Assembly (NCBI GenBank): GCA_910586175.1
Contig: CAJUIJ010000055.1
Coordinates: 1 to 14,290 of the forward strand
Origin: an uncultured Muribaculaceae bacterium
Lineage (GTDB): Bacteria; Bacteroidota; Bacteroidia; Bacteroidales; Muribaculaceae
Length of the DNA: 14,290 nt
Direction: 5' to 3'
Numbering within the stretch: the first letter of the stretch is position 1; the number at the start of each line of letters is the position of its first letter. The translations under genes were made by a program, and so were the position numbers. The notes under the pieces are model-generated. The model ran no database searches and was not told where the DNA came from. It was given only the letters and a program-made list of their open reading frames with translations. Shown here one piece after another: positions 1 through 6,534 of the stretch.

Positions 1-33
1 ATGTCAAAGTGTTAATGTCAATATGTCAAAGTG
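1..33. repeat. Short direct repeat, 11 bp, two copies
   Basis: ATGTCAAAGTG occurs at 1-11 and again at 23-33, a 22-base period. A related partial copy (AATGTCAA) lies between them at 14-21. The repeat is in non-coding sequence downstream of the minus-strand peptidase gene and may continue outside the window. No function can be assigned. Confidence 0.55.
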
Positions 34-40
34 GCTAAAT

Positions 41-74
41 GGCAGCGGCGCCTCGCCGCCGCCTCGCCACTGCC
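41..74 (-). terminator. GC-rich hairpin after the M3 peptidase gene
   Basis: On the minus strand, ten bases directly after the peptidase stop (arm 65-74) pair with ten bases at 41-50 (GGCAGTGGCG with CGCCGCTGCC, one G-U pair) around a 14-base loop. The stem is strong, but it is followed by ATTTAGCC rather than a T run. It is a candidate terminator only. Confidence 0.35.
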
Positions 75-82
75 TCGCCACT
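50..82. repeat. 11-bp tandem repeat, three copies
   Basis: GCCTCGCC recurs at 50, 61 and 72, an exact 11-base period. The last two units are identical (GCCTCGCCACT) and the first ends GCC. The array ends two bases before the peptidase stop codon (85-87 on the plus strand). It is strongly GC-rich compared with the sequence before it. Confidence 0.8.
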
Positions 83-84
83 GC

Positions 85-2193
85 TTATTTGGCGAAGCCG
101 CGCAGGCGGAGCAGGGCGTTGGTGTCGGGGTTGTGGCCGCGGAAGCGCTTGAAGAGCACCATGGCGTCTTCTGTGTCGCCGGCCTCAAGTATGTTCTTCT
201 TGAAGCTTGCGGCAGTCTTCTTGTCGAATATGCCCTTCTGCTGGAAAAGTTCCCATGCGTCAGCCTCAAGTACCTGGGCCCAAAGATAAGTGTAATAGCC
301 GGAAGCATAACCGTCATCGCCGAAGATATGCTTGAAATAAGGAGAACGGTAACGGAATGTAATCTCTTCAGGCATACCGATCTTTTCAGCCACCATAAGC
401 TCAAATGCCTTAGGGTCTTTAACCTCGGCCTGTTCGCCATACATCATGTCGAGAATGGCGGCACCGGCCAGCTCGGTTGTCATGAAGCCCTGATTGAACT
501 TGCCTGCCTCCACAATCTTCTGCACCATCTCGTCGGGGATAACCTCTCCGGTCTTGTAGTGACGGGCGTAAGTTTTCAGCACTTCAGGCGAGAATGCCCA
601 GTGCTCATTCATCTGTGAGCACATCTCCACATAGTCGCGGTCTACGTTGGTTCCGGCCAATGACTTATAGGGGGCAGTTGTCAGCATGCCCTGGAGTGCA
701 TGACCGAACTCATGGAACATGGTTTCAACCTCGTCGGCTGTAAGAAGAGCCGGAGCATCTGCAGTGGGGCGTGAGAAATTGCCCACATTATATACGATGG
801 GTCGCTTGTAAGTGCCGTCGCCATAGAGACCTGCACTCTGCATCTGCTCCATCCATGCTCCCTGACGCTTGGTGTCGCGGGGGAAATAGTCGCACATCCA
901 CACAGCCACGTGCTCGCCGGTCTTGGCATCTACCACGTCATACACCCTCATATCCTCGATATATTTCGGAGCGTCGGGAATCTCCACAAACTTCACGCCG
1001 TAGAGTTTCTCGGTGGCGTCAAACATACCCTTAAGCACATTGTCGAGTGCGAAATAAGGACGTGTCGCAGTATCGTCAAGGTCAAACTTCTCGCGTTTCA
1101 CCTTATCAGCGTAGTAGTAATAGTCGTAAGGCGCTATCTTGAAGCCACCGCCATGCGCATCCACATAGGCTTGCATATCTTTGACCTCCTCTTTGCTGCG
1201 ATTCACAGCCGGCTCAAACACTTGCATAAGCAGTTCGCTGGCAGCCTCCGGAGTCTTGGCCATCACGCGTGAGGTCATCATCGCGGCGAAAGTGTCGAAG
1301 CCCATGAGTTTCGCCTTCTCGTTGCGGAGCTTCACTATCTGGCTTATTACCGGAAGGTTGGAGTTGTCGCCATAGCTCGCCAGATTGGTGTAGCCTTCAT
1401 ATATGGCCTTGCGCAGGCCACGGGAGTCTGCATACTGGAGCACCGGCAGACGGCTCGGGGCATGGAGTGTGAACACCCACATGTCGTTAAGTCCGCGGGT
1501 CTTGGCTTCATCGGCTGCCTGGTCGATCGATGACTGAGGCAGACCTGCGAGTTCTTCCTTGTCGTAGACAATCACTGCAAACTGGTTGGTGGCGTTGAGC
1601 AGGTTGCGGTTGAACTGTATGAAGAGCTTCGAAAGCTCATTGTTGATTCTCACCAGTTCCTCTTTCTTGTCAGCGGGAAGGGCGGCTCCCTGTTCGGCAA
1701 ACTGACGGTAATACTTCTCGACCACTCGCTTCTGCACAGGTGTGAGACCTTGTTTGTCGCGATTGTCATATACCTGCTGTATGCGCTGAAACAGGAGGTC
1801 GTTCAGCATCAGCTTGTTGTTGGCGTCATTGAGGAGGGGTATAGCCTCTTCCGACATGGTGGCAAACTCCGGTGTGGACATAGCCTCCATATAGTGATAG
1901 AACACCCCGCACACACGCTCCAGGATAGGGGAGAGGTTCTCGAGCGGGAGGATGGTGTTGTCAAAGTCGGGCACGGCACGATTGCGCACTATGTTCATGA
2001 TAGCCTCATCCTGCTCCGCTATGCCGGCCTTGATAGCCGGTATGAAGTCGGAGGTCTCGATGCGGTCGAACGGCGCGATTTCATACTTCGTGTCGTAAGG
2101 CTTCAGGAACGGATTCTCGCGTTCAGCCATGGCCGACATGCTTGGAGCGGCCAGAGCCAAGGCAACGGCCGCAGTGGTGATAATCTTTTTCAT
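85..2193 (-). CDS. dcp: Periplasmic M3 family zinc metallopeptidase (peptidyl-dipeptidase Dcp / oligopeptidase A type)
   Basis: This is a 702-residue protein, close to the roughly 680 residues usual for Dcp/OpdA enzymes. Residues 1-24 form a signal peptide (MKK start, alanine-rich core, AMA before the cut), so the enzyme should act in the periplasm on short peptides. The zinc site is clear: HEFGH at 494-498 gives both histidines and the catalytic glutamate, and E523 in DYVEMCSQ is the third ligand. The conserved substrate-side block FKHIFGDDGYASGYYTYLW follows at about 620-638. The family usually has Pro before SQ in the third-ligand motif; here it is Cys524-525 region (M-C-S-Q). The gene starts 32 bases after the Rpn-type nuclease gene on the same strand. 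I see no Bacteroidetes promoter in that gap, so the two may be cotranscribed. Whether it releases dipeptides (Dcp) or cuts internally (OpdA) cannot be told from sequence, so the symbol is tentative. Confidence 0.93.
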   Translation of the reverse strand: MKKIITTAAVALALAAPSMSAMAERENPFLKPYDTKYEIAPFDRIETSDFIPAIKAGIAEQDEAIMNIVRNRAVPDFDNTILPLENLSPILERVCGVFYHYMEAMSTPEFATMSEEAIPLLNDANNKLMLNDLLFQRIQQVYDNRDKQGLTPVQKRVVEKYYRQFAEQGAALPADKKEELVRINNELSKLFIQFNRNLLNATNQFAVIVYDKEELAGLPQSSIDQAADEAKTRGLNDMWVFTLHAPSRLPVLQYADSRGLRKAIYEGYTNLASYGDNSNLPVISQIVKLRNEKAKLMGFDTFAAMMTSRVMAKTPEAASELLMQVFEPAVNRSKEEVKDMQAYVDAHGGGFKIAPYDYYYYADKVKREKFDLDDTATRPYFALDNVLKGMFDATEKLYGVKFVEIPDAPKYIEDMRVYDVVDAKTGEHVAVWMCDYFPRDTKRQGAWMEQMQSAGLYGDGTYKRPIVYNVGNFSRPTADAPALLTADEVETMFHEFGHALQGMLTTAPYKSLAGTNVDRDYVEMCSQMNEHWAFSPEVLKTYARHYKTGEVIPDEMVQKIVEAGKFNQGFMTTELAGAAILDMMYGEQAEVKDPKAFELMVAEKIGMPEEITFRYRSPYFKHIFGDDGYASGYYTYLWAQVLEADAWELFQQKGIFDKKTAASFKKNILEAGDTEDAMVLFKRFRGHNPDTNALLRLRGFAK

Positions 2194-2225
2194 ATAATCT
2201 CATTTATCTTGTATTGTATCGTGGG

Positions 2226-3164
2226 TTATTCAAGTTCTTCATCGTCCAGTCCGGTTATGGTCTTTACGATTGTCCTGTCTATTCCGTTGGCGAGCATCTG
2301 CTTTGCAATTTGTCTCTTCTCATCAGCTCGTCCTTTCTCCATGCCTTTCTCCATGCCTTTCTCCATGCCTTTCTCGAACCCCATCTGCATACCCTCTGTA
2401 ACTCCCTCGAAGTGGGCTTCCTCTTTGGCGTTTTCAAGTACGTTGTGCATGCTGTTGATGCTTTCCAGGTGGTTATAATAGGCATTGCGTTCTTCCTTGG
2501 AAAGACGGTCTATGCGCATTTTCTCGCGTGCGGCATCAAGGCCGGGGGCGTCGCTCTGTTCATGCACCACACCCTGCGACAGGAAGTACATCCATTGGTC
2601 TATCGGGGTCTTGGACCACTTATCAAAGTCGGAAGCAAAGAGAATGTAATATTCGGGGTATATCTCCGAAATCTTGGTGACTTTATATTTCCTCTTCCAG
2701 CGTTCGCTCATGTTGAGCGGCTCTCCATTGTGTATACCAATAAAGTCAGTGGTGCCATGATATATGTAATCGCTGTTGCTGACTATGTTGAAATACACCA
2801 GGCTTATACTGTATATCTTATCAATTTTGTCATACTTGTCCCCCCTGTTTATGTAATCGTTGATAATCTTGGATGTGCCGAACAGTATGCGGTGAAAGAA
2901 TTGGTCTTCGCTTTGGTTCTGCACCTCGATGAGTATTTTGCGTCCTGTCGAATCCTTGGCGAGCAAGTCCACACGGTTCTGCTTGCCGTCTTCGCGGTCG
3001 GCATTACCCTCACTTTCCAGAAGTTCATCGATCACAATCTCTTCTCCGAGCAAGGAGGTGAGGAAGCCTTCGAGCACATTGAAATTAGCCTTGTCGCGGA
3101 GCAACCGCTTCATGGCCCAGTCGAAACGTATGAGACGGTTGTCGTCAGAATGTGTTGTGTCCAT
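2226..3164 (-). CDS. Rpn family recombination-promoting nuclease / PDDEXK_2 nuclease family protein
   Basis: The 312-residue protein starts with the family block RFDWAMKRLLRD (13-24) and continues with the usual LLGEE stretch. The PD-(D/E)xK core is visible as D66 (RVDLLAKD) and E80-x-Q82 (ILIEVQNQ), the ExQ form common in this family. Database names often call these proteins transposases, but experiments on E. coli Rpn proteins support DNA endonuclease activity that promotes recombination, and more recently phage defence. The C-terminal part is charged: four M/F-EKG units at 262-277, then a helical end (ADEKRQIAKQML to the acidic LDDEELE). The EKG units are encoded by a 12-bp tandem repeat. 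The gene is the first of a two-gene minus-strand unit with the peptidase and has its own promoter region. There is no sign of inverted repeats or target duplication, so it is not a mobile element by itself. Confidence 0.88.
   Translation of the reverse strand: MDTTHSDDNRLIRFDWAMKRLLRDKANFNVLEGFLTSLLGEEIVIDELLESEGNADREDGKQNRVDLLAKDSTGRKILIEVQNQSEDQFFHRILFGTSKIINDYINRGDKYDKIDKIYSISLVYFNIVSNSDYIYHGTTDFIGIHNGEPLNMSERWKRKYKVTKISEIYPEYYILFASDFDKWSKTPIDQWMYFLSQGVVHEQSDAPGLDAAREKMRIDRLSKEERNAYYNHLESINSMHNVLENAKEEAHFEGVTEGMQMGFEKGMEKGMEKGMEKGRADEKRQIAKQMLANGIDRTIVKTITGLDDEELE
2332..2376 (-). repeat. In-frame 12-bp tandem repeat inside the Rpn-type gene
   Basis: On the plus strand the unit CCTTTCTCCATG occurs perfectly at 2332-2343, 2344-2355 and 2356-2367, with a partial fourth copy from 2368. 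Each unit encodes Met-Glu-Lys-Gly on the minus strand. Because the unit is a multiple of three, copy-number change would lengthen or shorten the protein by four residues without breaking it. Confidence 0.92.
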
Positions 3165-3230
3165 GGCACATAGTATTTAGAATGTTGCAAAGAGTCACCC
3201 CCTCGTCTTACTGCCGACAGAGTGGATATG

Positions 3231-3266
3231 CAAATATATCTATTTATTGTGTAAAAAGCAAATATA
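3231..3266 (-). promoter_or_regulatory. Promoter region of the Rpn-type nuclease gene, two TATATTTG boxes
   Basis: On the minus strand TATATTTG (the Bacteroidetes -7 box TAnnTTTG) occurs at 3231-3238 and again at 3259-3266, 28 bases apart. For the box nearer the gene, the TTTG of the upstream box (3259-3262) sits 20 bases away, so it could serve as its -33 element. The predicted start of transcription is near 3224, about 60 bases before the start codon. Confidence 0.6.
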
Positions 3267-3306
3267 TGCCAAGGCAGTTTTACGTAGTGCAAGCGACCGG
3301 TAATCT

Positions 3307-3328
3307 GCCAAATGGTGTGTCATTTGGC
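3307..3328 (-). terminator. Weak hairpin at the end of the EEP gene
   Basis: GCCAAATG (3307-3314) and CATTTGGC (3321-3328) form a perfect 8-bp inverted repeat around a 6-base loop. The stop codon of the EEP gene lies inside it. There is no T run on the minus strand, so termination is uncertain. Confidence 0.3.
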
Positions 3329-4450
3329 GAGTGAGTCTTCGGTAAACTCGAATGTGGCGACCAATGGGTAGTGGTCTGAAAATTTTACTTTGCCTTTCTC
3401 TACGTCGAGGGCCTTCAGCGGGCCGCGGTAGAAGATGTGGTCGAGATGGAACCAAAACTTGTGGGCATTGAAGGTTATCATGGGTCCGAAGCCTGTCTCC
3501 ACATAGGCATCGTGGAGGTCGTCTCCCTTAAGCAAGCGGTATGCGTATGACTCCGGCACATCGTTGAAGTCTCCGCATATCAGTGTGGCTCCCTTCATGC
3601 GGTCGATGGTGTTGCGCAATATCTGCACATCGTTGCGTCGATTCTGAAAACCGTTGTGCAGCTTCTGATGCAATGAACCCTGCACAGAGAAGATGTTTTT
3701 CGATAAAGATTTGACCGATTTTATCGATGATAGGCTGTTGATGTCTTCGCATTCGTCAGACGACAGCATGAACGACTGCAAGTGCACGTTTATCAGCACC
3801 ATCTTATGCCCTTTGATGTTGAACTTGAAAAATGAGTAACGACGCAGGTCAAACTTGCCGTCTATATAGTTGTAGCCGTTCTCAAAGATAACAGGATATT
3901 TCGAGAAGACCTTCATGTCGTTGGCCGGGTCTCCCACATAGTAGGGATATGTCTTGAGCAACCGCTCTTTCTGCTCCTCTGTCATGCCTGTCACCTCGAC
4001 TGAGTCCAGACGCACAAGCTCCTGCACATTGATTATGTCTACGCCGGAGTTGATGAGATATTCTATCGTGCGGTTGGCCGTGCTGTCCTTTCCCTCCTGG
4101 TCCCAGCCATGTATCATGTTGTAGGTCATGAATGTGAACTTGGTGGCATCAGGGTCTCCCTCCTTGCTTCCCGACAATGGACTGACAGTGCTGATAGGTC
4201 CCCAGGAGGCAATCAAAGCCAATACCCCTATGCCGCCCACAAAATAGCGCCCGCAGACAAACCAAATCACTGTCACTGCGAGTGTAAGCATGGCAAGATA
4301 GGGAAGCACGAGCACCAATATGGCCGGTAAAGTGAATATCTCGGTGTTGAAACGTCCGCCGTATGCCGACAGGATTGTCAAGGCGAAGAGCAGCAGCGAG
4401 ACCACCGTTGCGACTATTCGCAATATGGGTTTGATTATAGGGAGAAACAT
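3320..4450 (-). CDS. Membrane-anchored endonuclease/exonuclease/phosphatase (EEP) family protein
   Basis: From the ATG at 4450 the protein has 376 residues. A TTG start six codons earlier (4468) is possible but less likely, since the ATG stands directly before the first membrane segment. The first 90 or so residues hold two to three hydrophobic segments, so the catalytic domain is probably tethered to the inner membrane. The EEP fold motifs are in order (numbering from ATG 4450): Asn111 in FMTYNMIHG, Glu144 in NVQE, the INVHLQSF strand near 220, GDFNDVPES around 293-301, HLDHIF around 335-340 and the closing SDHYPLV around 358-364. All metal-binding and catalytic positions appear intact. The family includes DNA and RNA nucleases and phospholipid or inositol phosphatases, so the substrate is unknown. 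It lies downstream of two rhomboid protease genes on the same strand and probably belongs to their transcript, with a gap of 98 bases. Confidence 0.88.
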   Translation of the reverse strand: MFLPIIKPILRIVATVVSLLLFALTILSAYGGRFNTEIFTLPAILVLVLPYLAMLTLAVTVIWFVCGRYFVGGIGVLALIASWGPISTVSPLSGSKEGDPDATKFTFMTYNMIHGWDQEGKDSTANRTIEYLINSGVDIINVQELVRLDSVEVTGMTEEQKERLLKTYPYYVGDPANDMKVFSKYPVIFENGYNYIDGKFDLRRYSFFKFNIKGHKMVLINVHLQSFMLSSDECEDINSLSSIKSVKSLSKNIFSVQGSLHQKLHNGFQNRRNDVQILRNTIDRMKGATLICGDFNDVPESYAYRLLKGDDLHDAYVETGFGPMITFNAHKFWFHLDHIFYRGPLKALDVEKGKVKFSDHYPLVATFEFTEDSLAK

Positions 4451-4548
4451 GTTTGTTTTATTGTTCAATTATTTCTTAATCGTGGCTAAAGCAAATGGTT
4501 ATATAGCTTGATAACTTCATAACTCATAATTCTGGATTAAGACTTACT

Positions 4549-5346
4549 TTATTGTTTCTTGATTACGGTGGAGAGATAGTTCAGTTCTGACTTCTCACGG
4601 TCGGTGAGCGAGTCGAACCCTGAGATTCTGATTTTATCGAGAAGGATGTCGAGGCGGTCATTGAGCTCCTGTTGTGTCGGCATAGCATTGCGTACGCGTC
4701 GTGATGTGCGAACCTGCATGGCTTTGCTCTTGGAGCCGTGAAGTGTTCGGGCTATCCATTTGAACGAAAGCCCTGCCACAATGCCTCCCACGTGGGCGCA
4801 TTGTGTGGGTATTGCAACCGACCCTGCCAGCAGGGTGAGAAGCACGCATACCAGCGTGACCCATTTCAGTTTCACTTCTCCTATCAGAAAAAGGCCTATG
4901 GCACGGTTGGGCATACGCATTGCCGCATAGCACATCATGCATAGTACCGCCGCCGATGAGCCGGTGAGATAATTTCCCGGTCCGTAGCCCGTGAGTATTG
5001 AAGAAGCGATATAGGCGACACCTCCGGCCATTCCGCCTGCCAAAAAAAGCCAAGTGATGCGTCTATCTCTCTCTAAGTCGGCCAGCATCCTGCCAAACCA
5101 GAAGAGCCATAGCATATTGAAGAGCAGATGCAGTGGCGAGAAGTGTACGAACATGTAGCTGGCAAGTGTCCACGGATGCGTGGCAAACGCGTATGCCTCT
5201 GAGGGCAACGCAAGCAGAGCATACAGCAGCCGGTTGTCGGCGTGCGTAAAATGCATCACCAACATAGCCACCCACAATGCCATGGCAGTGGTAATGTTGA
5301 GAAGCAGCAACCATGTGAGATTTCGGCTGCCGCATATCTGTGACAT
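4549..5346 (-). CDS. Rhomboid family intramembrane serine protease (second of a tandem pair)
   Basis: The protein has 265 residues if it begins at the ATG at 5346, one base after the stop of the upstream rhomboid gene. An in-frame ATG at 5370 would add eight residues and overlap that gene by 23 bases; I prefer 5346. Six hydrophobic segments span the first roughly 200 residues. The rhomboid signatures are present: FVHFSPLHLLFNM (about 67-79), the WFGRMLADLE turn, the nucleophile Ser131 in TGSSAAV and the catalytic His185 in QCAHVGG. The nucleophile motif is GSSA rather than the usual GASG, a variant that keeps the serine. After the last segment a cytosolic tail ends in an LNDRLDILLDKI...LTDREKSEL helix pair, a tail type seen on Bacteroidetes rhomboids (resembling DUF6576, from memory). 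It cleaves membrane proteins within the bilayer; the substrate is unknown. Confidence 0.92.
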   Translation of the reverse strand: MSQICGSRNLTWLLLLNITTAMALWVAMLVMHFTHADNRLLYALLALPSEAYAFATHPWTLASYMFVHFSPLHLLFNMLWLFWFGRMLADLERDRRITWLFLAGGMAGGVAYIASSILTGYGPGNYLTGSSAAVLCMMCYAAMRMPNRAIGLFLIGEVKLKWVTLVCVLLTLLAGSVAIPTQCAHVGGIVAGLSFKWIARTLHGSKSKAMQVRTSRRVRNAMPTQQELNDRLDILLDKIRISGFDSLTDREKSELNYLSTVIKKQ

Positions 5347-5347
5347 T

Positions 5348-6109
5348 TTAATAAAAGCCCTTGCCGCCATGCAGTGTGCCTTTATGTTTCCAATAGAGCA
5401 GCAATATCAGTCCAAACAGTAGGCCCCCGAGGTGTGCGAAGTGAGCCACCGTGCCACCACCGCTCACGCCGAGGAAGAATTCAAGCACAGCATACCCGAT
5501 CACCATATATTTGGCCTTGATGGGCACCGGTATAAAGAAAAGGTAGAGCGGCATATTGGGAAATGTCATGGCGAAGCCCAAAAGCAAACCAAAGATCGCT
5601 CCTGATGCCCCGACGGTCAGCATCATGTTTTTCGATGCCGCGATGCCGGCCAGGAATTCCGGGTCGCCTGTCGCGATTGCCCGGTCCACAATGCCTTTCA
5701 TCGTGTCGTAGGTGAGTCCGTTCATCCTCGCGATTTCGGTGATGTAGTCATGCTGGAAAGTCAGTGCCCATACACCCTCCTGCACAAGGGCTGCACCGAT
5801 ACCGCATATCATATAGAACACGAAGAAGCGTTGCGAACCCCATACCTGCTCCAATATGCGTCCAAACATCCAGAGAGTGAACATGTTGAAGATGATGTGC
5901 AGAGGATTGTGTATGTCATGCAGAAACATGTATGTGATGATCTGCACCGGGTTGAAATCCGTGCCCCCTATCATATGCAGACCGAGGTGCGACTGTAGCC
6001 ATGTGCCCAAAGATGGCAATATCATACCCATGGCCCAGATTATGACGTTTACTATAAGCAGGTTCTTGGTTACAGGAGGTATACTCCGGAATCTTTCACT
6101 TATACTCAT
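5348..6109 (-). CDS. Rhomboid family intramembrane serine protease (first of a tandem pair)
   Basis: The 253-residue polytopic protein carries the complete rhomboid core: MFLHDIHNPLHIIFNM (61-76), the FGRILEQVWGS loop after the second segment, the nucleophile Ser169 in GASG (167-170) and the catalytic His226 in AHFAHLGG. A roughly 40-residue hydrophilic insert between segments (about 120-160) is charged and lies ahead of the serine-bearing helix. It is the first gene of a minus-strand group with a second rhomboid one base downstream and an EEP protein after that. I found no TAnnTTTG box in the region upstream, so its promoter is not identified. The two rhomboids differ clearly in the active-site motif and in the tail, so this is an old pair rather than a fresh duplication. 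Confidence 0.93.
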   Translation of the reverse strand: MSISERFRSIPPVTKNLLIVNVIIWAMGMILPSLGTWLQSHLGLHMIGGTDFNPVQIITYMFLHDIHNPLHIIFNMFTLWMFGRILEQVWGSQRFFVFYMICGIGAALVQEGVWALTFQHDYITEIARMNGLTYDTMKGIVDRAIATGDPEFLAGIAASKNMMLTVGASGAIFGLLLGFAMTFPNMPLYLFFIPVPIKAKYMVIGYAVLEFFLGVSGGGTVAHFAHLGGLLFGLILLLYWKHKGTLHGGKGFY

Positions 6110-6172
6110 ACCTATTGATGTGTTACTATATCATAAACGGTGATGTTGGCTTTTAAGTATTGTCGCAGCCAA

Positions 6173-6202
6173 TAAGTAATGAGTAAAATGACTCATTACT
6201 TA
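6173..6202. repeat. Perfect 12-bp inverted repeat in the divergent intergenic region
   Basis: TAAGTAATGAGT (6173-6184) and ACTCATTACTTA (6191-6202) are perfectly complementary around the loop AAAATG. The right arm plus loop recurs upstream of argS. It lies between the divergent rhomboid and LRR genes. It could be a hairpin in the rhomboid leader or an operator. The rest of 6110-6402 shows only the LRR promoter. Confidence 0.7.
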
Positions 6203-6330
6203 ATTCCGCTTCTGTCATAATGGTGCCGATTTGCATGGCATTATGCGTTGATTTCGGTGTGGTTTCCCGGTGTGTCTATATTTTGTCTATATATATTTTC
6301 GGTATCCAGCGGGCCGGCTTAGGTGCATTT

Positions 6331-6362
6331 ATTGTCTATCTGCAATAAAATGCCTAAATTTG
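6331..6362 (+). promoter_or_regulatory. Bacteroidetes-type promoter of the LRR gene
   Basis: TAAATTTG at 6355-6362 matches the -7 consensus TAnnTTTG exactly. ATTG at 6331-6334, 20 bases upstream, is a partial match to the -33 TTTG. Predicted transcription start is about 6370, some 33 bases before the ATG at 6403. Confidence 0.65.
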
Positions 6363-6402
6363 CGGCCTGACATTATCAGTATTATTAACTACATCAAGAT
6401 TT

Positions 6403-6534
6403 ATGAAATTTAAGTTTGCCGGCACACTCGCTGTGTGCCTTTTTACGAGTCTGGTTATGTCGGCTGCCAATTATCAGGTTGAGATAGGTGACTGCCGTTA
6501 TGCCCTCGATTCTTCACGCGCAAAGCTTATGTGA
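6403..6534 (+). pseudogene. Signal-peptide 5' fragment of a frameshifted BspA-like LRR gene
   Basis: The ATG at 6403 opens a 43-codon frame that begins with a typical signal peptide (MKFKFAGTLAVCLFTSLVMS, then AAN) and continues QVEIGDCRYALDSSRAKLM before TGA at 6532-6534. In related LRR proteins this VEI..YxLDS block runs straight into the first LRR-flanking strand. Here that continuation (KAYVMQFIG) exists, but in the next frame, so one base appears to be missing around 6520-6528. The well-placed promoter upstream and the good signal peptide show that this was the real start of the gene. The stop overlaps an ATG of the second frame (TGATG at 6532-6536), so coupled re-initiation is possible, but its product would lack the export signal. 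Confidence 0.75.

Noticed and set aside
50..82. Tandem GC-rich repeats as a CRISPR array
   Set aside because: The 11-base period leaves no spacer; it is a simple tandem repeat.
31..618. Plus-strand frames opposite the M3 peptidase gene
   Set aside because: The minus strand carries an unbroken peptidase with HEFGH and a signal peptide; these are shadow frames.
2226..3164. Rpn/PDDEXK_2 gene as an insertion sequence
   Set aside because: The family is often labelled transposase, but no terminal inverted repeats or target duplications flank the gene.
2214..3173. Long plus-strand frame of 319 codons opposite the Rpn-type gene
   Set aside because: It is the antisense shadow of a gene with clear PDDEXK_2 motifs; the plus-strand translation has no family features.
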